DNA of 64,000 nucleotides from Verrucomicrobiota bacterium. GTDB lineage: Bacteria > Verrucomicrobiota > Verrucomicrobiia > Chthoniobacterales > Terrimicrobiaceae. Position numbers and translations under genes: made by a program. The stretch lies in NCBI GenBank assembly GCA_017305195.1, contig JAFKMU010000039.1, forward strand, positions 62,001 to 126,000. The letters are read 5' to 3'. Of this stretch, positions 1 to 10,027 are shown one piece after another. Numbering within the stretch: position 1 is the first letter of the stretch; each line of letters begins with the position of its first letter. The notes beneath the pieces are model-generated. The model did not search any database. It had not been told where the DNA came from and worked only from the letters and a program-made list of their open reading frames with translations.

Positions 1-2
1 AG

Positions 3-338
3 GCCGACCGCACGATCGGCGAAACCCTTCCCGCCAGGGCTGAGACGCTCAGCCGCCGCAATGGCCAGGCGCTGATGAAGTCCTACACGGTGCCTGCCGC
101 CGAGAAGAACTGGACGCGCCTGCACACCGCCATGATCGAGGGGCGCACGCACGCTCATCTCGCCACAGTGATGGCCTTGCGGGCTGCAGCGTTCCATGTT
201 TCGCCGCGCCTCGCCCTGAGCGGTTACGTGCTGCTGGAGAGCGTCGGGGAATTCGGCAGCGGAGAGCCGCAGCGGTGCTTTGAGATGGTGCAGGCCTGTC
301 CGCCGCCCGATGCATCCGCCCATTTGCGCGCAGCATGA
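3..338 (+). CDS. C-terminal part of an unrecognised protein
   Basis: An open frame runs from the window edge to a TGA at 336-338 with no interruption, so this is the 3' end of a gene that starts upstream. About 111 residues are visible. They look largely helical (an Ala/Leu-rich stretch, then a Gly/Glu/Pro-containing turn), and there is no membrane segment. I do not recognise the family. The stop overlaps the clpS start in an ATGA, so the two genes are probably co-transcribed and translationally coupled. Confidence 0.6.
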   Translation, partial: ADRTIGETLPARAETLSRRNGQALMKSYTVPAAEKNWTRLHTAMIEGRTHAHLATVMALRAAAFHVSPRLALSGYVLLESVGEFGSGEPQRCFEMVQACPPPDASAHLRAA

Positions 339-625
339 TCAGTTCCAGCCAGACAGAAACCGGCGCAGCCACTCAGGATGAAACCGCGGTCGACCTGCCG
401 TGGAACGTGGTCGTGCACAACGACCCCATCAACCTGATGAGCTACGTCACGATGGTGTTCCAGAAGGTTTTCGGCTATCCCAAGGAGAAAGCCGAGGCGC
501 ATATGCTGGAGGTTCATGAGAAGGGCCGGTCCATCGTCTGGTCCGGAGCCAGGGAACATGCCGAGCACTACGTGCAAACCCTTCACGGATACCTGCTCCT
601 CGCCACGATGGAACGAGGTCAGTGA
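335..625 (+). CDS. clpS: ATP-dependent Clp protease adaptor ClpS
   Basis: A 96-residue protein of normal ClpS length. ClpS binds the N-terminal domain of ClpA/ClpC and delivers N-degron substrates to the ClpAP/ClpCP protease in the cytoplasm. An unstructured N-terminal tail of about 25 residues precedes the core, which carries the diagnostic NDPINLMSYVTMVF segment, then EVHEKGRSIVWSG and a C-terminal helix. The ATG overlaps the previous stop (ATGA) and the stop overlaps the region where the DUF2017 gene starts. A clpS-DUF2017 pair is familiar from actinobacteria, which supports both calls. Confidence 0.93.
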   Translation: MISSSQTETGAATQDETAVDLPWNVVVHNDPINLMSYVTMVFQKVFGYPKEKAEAHMLEVHEKGRSIVWSGAREHAEHYVQTLHGYLLLATMERGQ

Positions 626-630
626 TTGAT

Positions 631-1116
631 ATGATTTTTTACCAGACTCCCGAAGGCCGCCTGGGCTTCCGCGACATCCCGCCCGTGCTGGCCGAGATCC
701 TGCGCCAGGTGCCGACCTGCGGCGACCACGAGGACGAGGCCGTCGAGGCGCGCCTCTTCCCGCCGCCGACGGAGGACCCGCTGGAGGAAGGAGCCCGGGA
801 TGACTGGAAGGCGTATGTGCAGCCGGAACTGCATGACCTCTTCCAGAGCGCGCGGCAGACCGTCGATGCCGACCTGCGGGGTCTCCGCGAGGACGGCGAC
901 TTTTTCACCGTGGAGTTCTCCACCAGGCACGTCCCGGCGTGGCTCAATGCCCTCAACCAGGCGCGTCTCGCCCTGGCCGCCCAGTATAACTTCGACGAGG
1001 GCGAGCTTTCCCAGCCCGGCCCGCTCCAGATCACGAACGAGAAAGAACTCGCGCTGCTCCAGATCAATTTCTACGCCGCCGTGCAGCAGTGGCTCATCGA
1101 GACGATCGAGGAGTAG
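631..1116 (+). CDS. DUF2017 family protein
   Basis: A soluble, acidic, mostly helical protein of 161 residues directly after clpS. Length and position match the DUF2017 family, which commonly sits behind clpS; its function is not established. I chose the ATG at 631 because a GAGG lies 12 bases upstream. A GTG at 622, inside the clpS stop, would add three residues but leaves only three bases after the GAGG. The context suggests a role near Clp proteolysis, but this is inference only. Confidence 0.7.
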   Translation: MIFYQTPEGRLGFRDIPPVLAEILRQVPTCGDHEDEAVEARLFPPPTEDPLEEGARDDWKAYVQPELHDLFQSARQTVDADLRGLREDGDFFTVEFSTRHVPAWLNALNQARLALAAQYNFDEGELSQPGPLQITNEKELALLQINFYAAVQQWLIETIEE

Positions 1117-1129
1117 AGCCGCCCGCCGC

Positions 1130-1708
1130 ATGGAAACCTCCCGGGCCATCCTCCTGCGCAAAACCAGCTGGTCCGAAACCAGCCTGATCATCTCGTGGCT
1201 CTCCGAGGAATACGGGGCCGTGCGCACCGTCGCTCGCGGAGCCCGCAAGGCAGGGAGCGCCTTTGCCGGGAAGCTCGACCTGTTTTACCTCGCGGAGATC
1301 AATTTCCGCGTCAGCACGAAAAGCGACCTGCATGTGCTCCAGGAGAGCCATGTGCTCGGGGCCTTCGATCCGAACCGCGCCGGGAGCGCCGGATTTTACC
1401 TTGCGGCGTACTTTGCCGAGCTGGCCGGCCGCGCCGCCCCGGCCATGAGTCCTGCGCCCGAGATCTTCGATCTCCTGAAGCGCGGCCTTGAGTACGTACA
1501 AAGCACCCCGGCCGAGGCCAGGGGACTGCTCCACTTTGAAAAGGAGCTTTGCCGCGAGCTGGGTGTCTACGACGCCTCGGGACAGCTCAGCCCGGCGCAG
1601 GCGCTGGAGTCCCTTTACGGACGGCTCCCGGCCTCCCGCGAGACAGCCTGGAGGTTCCTGGAGCAGAAAAAATCCGCTCGCCAGCCCCCGGAGAATCGCA
1701 GAGACTAA
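1130..1708 (+). CDS. recO: DNA repair protein RecO
   Basis: A 192-residue protein whose N-terminus (SRAILLRKTSWSE, then a small beta-barrel pattern with TVARGARK) matches the OB-fold of RecO, the mediator that loads RecA with RecR in recombinational repair. The helical C-terminal part follows but is shorter than the usual total of about 230-250 residues, and it lacks the zinc-finger cysteine set found in some RecO proteins. The start is the ATG 13 bases after the DUF2017 stop. The TPR gene follows 17 bases downstream. Confidence 0.8.
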   Translation: METSRAILLRKTSWSETSLIISWLSEEYGAVRTVARGARKAGSAFAGKLDLFYLAEINFRVSTKSDLHVLQESHVLGAFDPNRAGSAGFYLAAYFAELAGRAAPAMSPAPEIFDLLKRGLEYVQSTPAEARGLLHFEKELCRELGVYDASGQLSPAQALESLYGRLPASRETAWRFLEQKKSARQPPENRRD

Positions 1709-1725
1709 AATCAATCCGGCGCAGC

Positions 1726-2535
1726 ATGCAGACGACGTCCAGTTTGTGGGAAGTATTATGCCGGGACTTCGAGTCCGAACGGCAGGTTTCGCGCGCTCAG
1801 GATTGTTGCGAGATCAGCAAGAAATTCCTGTCCGCCGCGCGGCTCGTCTTGCGCCCGGACAGCGCCCGCATGGGCGATGCGCTTGAAATCGTCGGTGATG
1901 TCTTCCAGGCCGCAGGCGAGTACGTGGACGCAGCGAGGTATTTCGAGGAGGCCCGGGAAACGGCGGAGCGCCTGGGCGCGCTCTCCTCGCAGGCCCGCCT
2001 CTCGGCCAAGCTCGGCCTGCTCTTTGAACGCCTCGACCGCCACGAGGAAGCCATCCAGCGCACGCGGGAGGCCGTCAGCCTGTACGAAAGCCAGCGGGAT
2101 TTCTCGCAGCACGCCCTGCTGCTCAATCATCTCGGCGGCATCCACCGTCACCTCGGCGACCCGGCCGAGGCCGCGCAGGACTACACGCACGCCCTGGAGG
2201 CCGCCACGCGGATGCACGGGCATAATCATCCCGAAACCGCCACGGCGCTGAACAATCTCGGCGTGGCCCGCATGGAGTGCCAGCAGTATGACGAGGCCGA
2301 GAGCCTTCACATGCAGGCGCTCGGCATCCGGGAAAAGACTTTTGGTCCGATGCACCCGGAGGTCGCCCAATCGATGGCGAACCTCGGCGTGGTCTATCAC
2401 GCCGTCGGGAAGTACGACCAGGCCCGCGCCTACTACCATGGCGCATCGCAAATCTACCGATCGTTCCGCGCGGAGGATGACCCGGAGTTGCAAAACCTGC
2501 AGAACAACATCGCCGCGCTGCCCGATCACGCATGA
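1726..2535 (+). CDS. Tetratricopeptide (kinesin-light-chain-like) repeat protein
   Basis: A 269-residue soluble protein made of TPR helix pairs. The repeats are clearest in the second half, where HNHPETATALNNLG and MHPEVAQSMANLG are typical kinesin-light-chain/TPR_12 units, each followed by a YDEAE or YDQAR second helix. No signal peptide or membrane segment is visible, so it is probably a cytoplasmic protein-interaction scaffold. It lies between recO and the heptose adenylyltransferase gene and overlaps the latter by four bases (ATGA). The partner is unknown. Confidence 0.8.
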   Translation: MQTTSSLWEVLCRDFESERQVSRAQDCCEISKKFLSAARLVLRPDSARMGDALEIVGDVFQAAGEYVDAARYFEEARETAERLGALSSQARLSAKLGLLFERLDRHEEAIQRTREAVSLYESQRDFSQHALLLNHLGGIHRHLGDPAEAAQDYTHALEAATRMHGHNHPETATALNNLGVARMECQQYDEAESLHMQALGIREKTFGPMHPEVAQSMANLGVVYHAVGKYDQARAYYHGASQIYRSFRAEDDPELQNLQNNIAALPDHA

Positions 2536-3029
2536 CAGACTCCATCCTCTGGACGCCCTCCCAGGCCCGTGAATTCCGCGACCGCCTGCACAGCGAGGGC
2601 CGCAAGCTGGTTTTCACCAACGGCTGCTTCGACATCCTCCATCGCGGTCACGTGACCTATCTCGAGTTTGCCCGGCAGCAGGGCGACGCCCTCGTCATCG
2701 GCCTGAACAGCGACGCCTCCGTGCGCCGCGCCAACAAGGGGCCGGAGCGCCCGATCAATTGCGAAGAAGACCGCGCCTTTGTCCTGCGCGCGCTCCGCTG
2801 CGTGGATGCCGTCGTCGTTTTCAACGAGGACGAACCCAAGGAGCTGATCGCCCAGATCCTCCCCGACGTGCTCGTGAAGGGCAAGGACTGGGCGCACTAC
2901 GTCAGCGGCCGAGAGATCGTCGAGGCGAATGGCGGCAAGGTCGTCCTCGCCGACATGGTCGAGGGACGCTCGACCACGCGCACCGTCGAGAAAATCCTCC
3001 AGGCCAAGACCGCCCCGGCGGCGGCCTGA
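2532..3029 (+). CDS. rfaE2: D-glycero-beta-D-manno-heptose 1-phosphate adenylyltransferase
   Basis: A 165-residue nucleotidyltransferase with the HxGH-type motif (TNGCFDILHRGHV) near residues 30-42 and the ISxTR-like GRSTTRTVEKI near the C-terminus. It corresponds to the C-terminal half of bifunctional HldE; here the domain stands alone. It would convert heptose 1-phosphate plus ATP to ADP-heptose for the LPS inner core, consistent with a Gram-negative envelope. The kinase half is not in the window. The gene is coupled to the TPR gene by an ATGA overlap and converges on moxR. Confidence 0.9.
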   Translation: MTDSILWTPSQAREFRDRLHSEGRKLVFTNGCFDILHRGHVTYLEFARQQGDALVIGLNSDASVRRANKGPERPINCEEDRAFVLRALRCVDAVVVFNEDEPKELIAQILPDVLVKGKDWAHYVSGREIVEANGGKVVLADMVEGRSTTRTVEKILQAKTAPAAA

Positions 3030-3036
3030 GTATTGC

Positions 3037-4011
<975 letters not shown>

Positions 4012-4056
4012 GGGAAGTCAAGGTTGGAGGGTAAAGGGAAAGGAGATCAAGCGCGT

Positions 4057-5451
4057 TCATTCCTTGGGACGGACGGATTCGAAATACCGTTTCACGAGAA
4101 GGCGCGAACCGGGGGGGATGTTTTCCGGCGTGACAGCGTCGAGGTCCGCCGACTGGGCCGCCCCGCCGTCGCGGGTGGCGCGGGTGCTTTGCGCATTGTC
4201 CCCGCCCGCAGTGCTGTAGGTATTGACTCGAGATGCCCCCTGCCCCATCTCGCCGGTGAGCTGTTCATCGGAGCCCTTGGCCGCGAGGGCGTCCTTCTCG
4301 GACTTGATATCCTCGCCGCGACCCTCGTCATGTTCACTGCCGGGCGAGCCGCCGGGCGGCGCGTTGTCCTCGGGAGCCGAGCCGTCCTGTTTCTCTCCGC
4401 CCTTGCCTTGGGCGAGATCCATTCCAGGCTGTCCCTGACCTTGCTGCTGCTGCCCCTGACCGCCAGCTTTCATCTCCCGCAGGGCCTGCTGCAGCCGCCG
4501 CTGCGCACCGCTGTTTCCCGCGGAAGCAAGCCCCTGAGCCAGTTCCCGCCGGGCCTGCTCACCAGCCTTGCGGGCCAGCTCCTGCAGGCGGGAGTTCTCC
4601 CGGTGCTGCGCGGCCTGTTCCAGCGCCTTGGCCAGAGCCTCTGGGTCCATCTGCGCGATCTGCTCGGCGGCCTCGCGGTCGTTGCCGGAGGAAAGCGCCT
4701 GCGCGGCCTGCGGTTCGTTCTCCGCCAGGGCCTTGGCGAGGGCTTCCTTTTCCTCATCCGTCAGCGGCGACGCGGAGGCGGAAGCCAGCCGCCGTTCGAG
4801 ATCGGCGATGGCCCGGAGCGCGTCGCGCATCGGATCGGTCGAATTGCCTAGCTGCTTGCGGGCCTCCTCGAGTTTTTCCTCTTCCTTGCGGAGCGGCGAT
4901 TCCGGTGAAGCCACCCTGGCGACCTCGCGTTTGGCCTGCTCCAGCAGACCGGAGGCGCTGGCGATGTCGGGCTGCAAGCCCGCGCGGCGGAAATGATCAA
5001 GCGCCGCCACCCCGAGAACCAGGACGATCCCGGTCGCAACCAGCGCGGCAGGCAGCCTGGGGGCGCGAGGTTTCAGGCTGTCGGGAAAGCGATAATCCCG
5101 GGCGAAGACGGAAAGCTCTTTGCGAAGGGCCTCCCCCCCGCTCTCCCCCAGCTCCAGCGAGGTAACGAAGCGATCTTTCGTCGTGCGCGTGGCATCGAGC
5201 GCCAGAGCGACCGCATCCTGTTTGCGCCAGCGGAGAGCTGCCGCCAGCACCGCGAAAGCCGCTGCGACCACCACGACCGCACCGGCGCTGAAAATCGACC
5301 AGGGAACCGCCGGATACCGCCATGCCGCCACCGCCAGCACCACCCACACGCCCAACGCTCCCGCCACAAACCACGCGCCGAGGCGAACGGCATCGCGCCG
5401 GATCAACAGCGACCGACCCTCGCGTAGCTTGCGTTCGATGACGGCGTCCAC
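4057..5451 (-). CDS. Membrane protein with coiled-coil and Gln/Gly-rich C-terminal region, MoxR-linked
   Basis: A 464-residue protein of unknown function. Two membrane helices lie near residues 25-75 and a third near 135-155. A long Ala/Glu/Lys/Gln-rich helical stretch (about 170-330) follows, then a low-complexity Gly/Gln/Asp/Ser region (about 330-440). It resembles the large membrane-anchored helical proteins encoded beside moxR in planctomycetes and verrucomicrobia. It is transcribed ahead of moxR with a 45-base gap, so it is a plausible client or anchor of the ATPase. Tail composition makes homology calls unreliable. Confidence 0.7.
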   Translation of the reverse strand: MDAVIERKLREGRSLLIRRDAVRLGAWFVAGALGVWVVLAVAAWRYPAVPWSIFSAGAVVVVAAAFAVLAAALRWRKQDAVALALDATRTTKDRFVTSLELGESGGEALRKELSVFARDYRFPDSLKPRAPRLPAALVATGIVLVLGVAALDHFRRAGLQPDIASASGLLEQAKREVARVASPESPLRKEEEKLEEARKQLGNSTDPMRDALRAIADLERRLASASASPLTDEEKEALAKALAENEPQAAQALSSGNDREAAEQIAQMDPEALAKALEQAAQHRENSRLQELARKAGEQARRELAQGLASAGNSGAQRRLQQALREMKAGGQGQQQQGQGQPGMDLAQGKGGEKQDGSAPEDNAPPGGSPGSEHDEGRGEDIKSEKDALAAKGSDEQLTGEMGQGASRVNTYSTAGGDNAQSTRATRDGGAAQSADLDAVTPENIPPGSRLLVKRYFESVRPKE

Positions 5452-5452
5452 T

Positions 5453-5896
<444 letters not shown>

Positions 5897-6021
5897 AGCT
5901 TAAAGGAGAGGAACCGCTGGAGAAAACGGAATCTCATCCCTGCTGAAAAGGGTAGCGCGACAAAGGGAGGCGCGCGATTGCAGGCCACGGGTGAAAACCC
6001 GTCAGCCCGCAGGCAGGGTGA

Positions 6022-7062
6022 TCAGGCTCCGGCGGTATCCTCTCCAGAAGCCTCCCACGCAGGGAGGGCATTCACGGGCGAAACATTCAGCGCCCAGACC
6101 CGCTCGCGCACGCCCGGTGCGATCTCGGGCTGCTTTTTATACGCGGTGAAGATCATCTCCAGCCGGGCATCGAGATTGTCGATGTAGTGGAGGGCGATGG
6201 CCTCGGGAGTCTTGGGTTCGACCGGTGAACCGTATTCCAGCTCCCCATGGTGGGCGGCCACGAGGTGCAGCAGGTGGGCGCGGATGTCCTCGCTGGCGGG
6301 CTGGAGAGATTTCCACTCCTCGGTGGCGATTTTCCGCCACAGGCTGTTGACCAGTTCGATCCCGATGGTGATGTGGCCAAGGAGTTCTCCGCGCAATTCA
6401 CGGGGCACCTCAAAGCCATTCTCCGGCGGGCACATTTCCCACAGCTTGCCGGAATCATGAAAGAGCGTGCCGGCCAGCAGGAGGTCGCGATTCAGCGCGG
6501 GATAGACGCCGCAGATCGCATCCGCGGAAATCATCATCTGCGCGGTGTGGCGCAGCAGGCCGCCGCGAAAGGCATGGTGGTTGTTCCGCGCGGCAGCGGC
6601 CCGGCGAAAGCGCGGCCCAAACTCGGCCAGAAACGTCTGGCACAGGAGGGACAGGCGCGGTTCGCGGATGGACTCGACCAGCCGCGTCACGGAGGCGAAG
6701 TCCGCCTCGTTCACCGCCCGCGTCTCGGAGTCGCCCTCGAAAAGCTGCCTTTCCTCATCCTTCGTCAGATACCGCAGCGTCCACCGCTGGGCATCCAGCC
6801 CGTATGAGCCGATGCTGAATTCCCCCTCGACCTCCACCGAATCCCCGCGATCGAGCTCCTCGCACACGGCAAAGTTGGGCGAGCTGTTCCAAGCCTTGAG
6901 GGACAGCGCATCGCCGCCATCGCGGAGTTTCAGTTCCCAGAAGGGCTTGGCATTGCGATCCTCCTTCCGGATGAGGTCATCGACCTGGGCGCGAACCTTG
7001 GCGGTAACGGCTCCCTCCCGGGCTCGGGAACGGAGGGCGGAAATGGTGAGGACAACCGACAT
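6022..7062 (-). CDS. HD-domain protein of the YhaM type (OB fold + HD), probable 3'-5' exoribonuclease
   Basis: A 346-residue protein with an N-terminal OB-fold-like nucleic-acid-binding part (about residues 1-100) and a C-terminal HD domain. The metal-binding residues are visible as LLRHT, LFHDSGK, HITIG and LVAAHHGELEYGSP. This arrangement matches YhaM/CBF1 exoribonucleases that trim RNA 3' ends. The ATG at 7062 was chosen because the fold begins with MSVVLTISALR; the frame stays open upstream only as a shadow of the neighbouring gene. It follows the SBF transporter by 35 bases. Confidence 0.82.
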   Translation of the reverse strand: MSVVLTISALRSRAREGAVTAKVRAQVDDLIRKEDRNAKPFWELKLRDGGDALSLKAWNSSPNFAVCEELDRGDSVEVEGEFSIGSYGLDAQRWTLRYLTKDEERQLFEGDSETRAVNEADFASVTRLVESIREPRLSLLCQTFLAEFGPRFRRAAAARNNHHAFRGGLLRHTAQMMISADAICGVYPALNRDLLLAGTLFHDSGKLWEMCPPENGFEVPRELRGELLGHITIGIELVNSLWRKIATEEWKSLQPASEDIRAHLLHLVAAHHGELEYGSPVEPKTPEAIALHYIDNLDARLEMIFTAYKKQPEIAPGVRERVWALNVSPVNALPAWEASGEDTAGA

Positions 7063-7097
7063 GACGTGTACTGACCTGCCACTCCCCAGGAGTTCGG

Positions 7098-8090
7098 TCA
7101 ATGCGATTGCGAGTGGTCGATGCCGGGACGGTGCGCCCAGCGGCGCGCCAGCCAGGAGCAAATGACGAGCTGCGAGGCGTGATACAGGATCGTTGGCAGC
7201 AGGATGAGGCCGAGGCCGGGATTGCCCGCGAAGAGGATGTTGGCCATGGGCACGCCCGCGGCGAGGGATTTCTTCGAGCCGCAAAAGACGGCGGCGATGC
7301 GATCCTCCTCGGAGAAATTGAGCGCGCGGCTGGCGAGATTGGTCACGATCATGGCCAGGACAAACAGCACCGCTCCGCCGCCCAGGGCGACGCCGATGAG
7401 ATCCGGCCCCTTGCCTTTCCAGACTCCGGAAAGCATGGAATCGCAAAACGAGCTATAGACCAGGAAGAGAATGACCAGCCGGTCGGTGAGCGAGAGCGCC
7501 TTTTTGTGCCGGTGGACGAAATGCCCGATAAATGGCCGGAGCACCTGCCCAATGATCAGGGGAACGAGCAGCCAGATGACGAGGTCGAGAATGACATCGC
7601 CGAGATTGAGCGACTGTCCCTGGGTGTGCAGCACGCCCGCCATCCAGAGCGGGGTGACGAATATCCCGATAATGCTGGAGATCGTGGCATTGAAGATCGC
7701 CCCGGCGACGTTGCCGTGGGCGATGCCGGTCAGCGCCACGGAGGACGAGACGGTCGACGGCAGGGCGCAGAGAAACATGAGCCCGATGCGCAGATCCTCC
7801 GGGATGCGCCCGGCCAGCAGATACCACAGCCCGAGCCCCATGAAGGGAAACACGACGAAGACGCAGACCTGCACGACTGTGTGCAACTGCCAGCGCATGG
7901 CTCCGGCCTTCAGCGCGCCAAAGGACAGATTGGCCCCGTGCAGGAAGAAGATCAACGCGACGCCGACCTTGTTCAGGATCTCGGCATGCAGCGGCCCGTG
8001 CTTGCCGCCCGGCTCAGGCAATACCAGAGCCATGATGATCGCCAGCCCGAGGGCGGGAACGAACCAGTCGAACGACTTTCTGCGGGCCAT
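7098..8090 (-). CDS. SBF-like (YfeH/bile acid:sodium symporter superfamily) transporter
   Basis: A 330-residue integral membrane protein with about nine or ten hydrophobic helices. Family-like stretches are FFLHGANLSFG, LMFLCALPSTVSSSVALT and the C-terminal FCGSKKSLAAGVPMA with its Gly/Ser/Lys run. The superfamily includes Na+-coupled bile acid and pantoate carriers, but the SBF-like branch has no settled substrate. The gene starts 15 bases after the end of mqnC on the same strand, so it may share its transcript. Confidence 0.85.
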   Translation of the reverse strand: MARRKSFDWFVPALGLAIIMALVLPEPGGKHGPLHAEILNKVGVALIFFLHGANLSFGALKAGAMRWQLHTVVQVCVFVVFPFMGLGLWYLLAGRIPEDLRIGLMFLCALPSTVSSSVALTGIAHGNVAGAIFNATISSIIGIFVTPLWMAGVLHTQGQSLNLGDVILDLVIWLLVPLIIGQVLRPFIGHFVHRHKKALSLTDRLVILFLVYSSFCDSMLSGVWKGKGPDLIGVALGGGAVLFVLAMIVTNLASRALNFSEEDRIAAVFCGSKKSLAAGVPMANILFAGNPGLGLILLPTILYHASQLVICSWLARRWAHRPGIDHSQSH

Positions 8091-8105
8091 CCTGCGATCC
8101 CGCGA

Positions 8106-9197
8106 CTAGGTCAGCAACGAATACCAGGTACTGCGGCGGTGCGGCTCGTAGCCGGCCTCGCGGATCAGGCGCTCGATGTCGCCTGCGTTGAGGCGGAAGG
8201 TCGTGCCCGCGCTGGACACCACGTTTTCCTCCATCATCACACTGCCGAAATCGTTCGCCCCGTACTTGAGCGCAACCTGTCCGATCTTGGGTCCCTGCGT
8301 GACCCAGGAGCTTTGGACGTTGTCGAAATTGTCGAGGAAGATGCGGGCGAGAGCCTGCATGCGCAGGTACTCGGCGGAGGTCACGGTCTCGGCCTTGAGG
8401 CGGGTATTCTCCGGCTGGAAGGTCCAGCAGATGAAGGCGGTGAAGCCATGCGTCTCATCCTGCAAATCGCGCAGGCGCTGGAGATGCTCAAGGCGGTCGT
8501 CTACCGTCTCGACGTGGCCAAACATCATGGTCGCGCTGGAGCGCATGCCGAGCTGGTGCGCGATGCGCATGACCTCGAGCCAGTGGTCGCTGTCGCACTT
8601 GAGCGGGGCGATGCGGTTGCGCACGCGGTCGACGAGGATTTCACCTCCTCCGCCCGGGATCGAGCCGAGACCGGCCTCCTTGAACTTCGCCACGACCTCG
8701 CGCAGCGGCATCTGGAAGACCTCGGAGAAGTGGTTGAACTCCGGCGGGCTAAACCCGTGGATGTTGATCTGCGGATATTTCTCCCGGATGTGGGAGAGCA
8801 TATCGAGGTAGAAGTCGATCTTGAGGCTGGGATTGTGCCCACCCTGGAGCAGCACCTGCACGCCGCCCTCGGCCGCGAGTTCATCGAGCTTCTGATCGAG
8901 CTCCTCGCGGGTCAGGACGTAGTGATCCGCATCCTTCTCCGTGCGGTAAAACGCGCAGAACTTGCAGTAAACGTTGCAGACGTTGGTGTAGTTGACGTTG
9001 CGATCGACGATGTAGGTGACGACATCGTTGCCGCGGCCGTCGTAAGCGTCCTTCTTCGCCACCCGACGGCGGAAGTCCGCCAGCGCGCCGAGTTCCTGAA
9101 GCGGGAGGCGGTAAAGCTCCCGCATATCGTCCTGATCGATGCGCGCGCCATCGAGAACCTTGTCCACTACCGAAGTACCATCCAATACGACCGACAT
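8106..9197 (-). CDS. mqnC: Cyclic dehypoxanthinyl futalosine synthase (radical SAM)
   Basis: A 363-residue radical-SAM enzyme with the Cx3Cx2C cluster at Cys74, Cys78 and Cys81 (CNVYCKFC). Characteristic MqnC stretches are QGGHNPSLKIDFY, the Gly-rich GSIPGGGGEILVDRVR, ATMMFGHVE, WTFQPENT and GANDFGSVMMEENVVS. It closes dehypoxanthine futalosine to the cyclic form in the futalosine route to menaquinone, so the organism probably makes menaquinone without the MenFDHCEB route. No other mqn genes are in the window. Confidence 0.93.
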   Translation of the reverse strand: MSVVLDGTSVVDKVLDGARIDQDDMRELYRLPLQELGALADFRRRVAKKDAYDGRGNDVVTYIVDRNVNYTNVCNVYCKFCAFYRTEKDADHYVLTREELDQKLDELAAEGGVQVLLQGGHNPSLKIDFYLDMLSHIREKYPQINIHGFSPPEFNHFSEVFQMPLREVVAKFKEAGLGSIPGGGGEILVDRVRNRIAPLKCDSDHWLEVMRIAHQLGMRSSATMMFGHVETVDDRLEHLQRLRDLQDETHGFTAFICWTFQPENTRLKAETVTSAEYLRMQALARIFLDNFDNVQSSWVTQGPKIGQVALKYGANDFGSVMMEENVVSSAGTTFRLNAGDIERLIREAGYEPHRRSTWYSLLT

Positions 9198-9227
9198 AGT
9201 CCGTTATCTCTTCTTACGATTTAAAGC

Positions 9228-9950
9228 TTATCGCCGCTGCAATTTGCTGAGCAGGCGGAGTATTTCCAGATAGAGCCACACGAGTGTGACCATGATGCCA
9301 AAGCTGCAATACCACTCCATGTAGCGGGGAGCGCCGTAGGCCACGCCCTGCTCGATGAGATCAAAATCGAGGAGAAGGTTGAAGGCGGCGAGGATCACGA
9401 CAAACACGCTGAACCCGATGCCGAGCCAGCCGGTATCCCAGATCATCGGCGCCTGCATCCCGAAAAGGCTCATCACCATGGCGATGACGTAGTAGATCGC
9501 GATGCCCGCCGTGGCGGCGAAGATGATGGAGCGCAGGCGCTGGGTGACGCGAATGACGCGCGTCTGGTAAAGGCCGAGGATGGCCGCGGCCACGCCAAAG
9601 GTCAGCAGCACCGCCTGGAGCACGATGCCATGAAACTGCTGGTTGTAGGCCGCCGAGATGCCGCCGAGGAACAACCCCTGCAGGATCGAATAGATGGGCG
9701 CCGTCACGGGGGCCCATTCTTTCTTGAAAATCGTGATCAGGCTGACGATGAAGCCGCCGATCATCCCGCCAAACATGAGCGGCATGGCCAGGGGGCCGGA
9801 GAGATTCCATGTAAAGGTGGTGCCGAGAATGACCAGGAGGAGGAGAATGGCCGTCTTGGAAATCGTTCCCGTGACGGTCATGGCGGCGCCGCCGGAGCGG
9901 CTGATCTGCTGAAAGGTCTTCTCGTTGAATGCCGGGTTGCCTGAAGCCAT
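9228..9950 (-). CDS. Bax inhibitor-1/YccA family membrane protein
   Basis: A 240-residue protein with a short soluble N-terminus (MASGNPAFNEKTF, typical of the family) and seven hydrophobic helices, including the segment IYSILQGLFLGGISAAYN. Bacterial BI-1 proteins are inner-membrane proteins linked to calcium leak and protease (FtsH) interaction; the role is poorly defined. It lies 30 bases upstream of mqnC on the same strand. Confidence 0.9.
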   Translation of the reverse strand: MASGNPAFNEKTFQQISRSGGAAMTVTGTISKTAILLLLVILGTTFTWNLSGPLAMPLMFGGMIGGFIVSLITIFKKEWAPVTAPIYSILQGLFLGGISAAYNQQFHGIVLQAVLLTFGVAAAILGLYQTRVIRVTQRLRSIIFAATAGIAIYYVIAMVMSLFGMQAPMIWDTGWLGIGFSVFVVILAAFNLLLDFDLIEQGVAYGAPRYMEWYCSFGIMVTLVWLYLEILRLLSKLQRR

Positions 9951-10027
9951 GGCGGAACTTTAGACGAAAATCCGACAATAGCGAGAAGAACGAGCGTCCA
10001 TCCCGGAGCCCAGACGTAACGTCCGTA

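Noticed and set aside
5940..6020. Resemblance to a cobalamin riboswitch core (GGGTGAAAACCC followed by CAGCCCGC)
   Set aside because: The spacing of the preceding GGGA block is wrong, and no gene lies downstream on that strand; it sits between two convergent genes.
6022..7446. Longer reading of the HD gene (start near 7446)
   Set aside because: The upstream 128 residues are an alternative-frame reading of the transporter gene; the fold starts at 7062.
7101..9224. 707-residue open frame on the plus strand
   Set aside because: It lies antisense to the SBF transporter and mqnC, which have clear family motifs. Long antisense frames are expected at this GC content.
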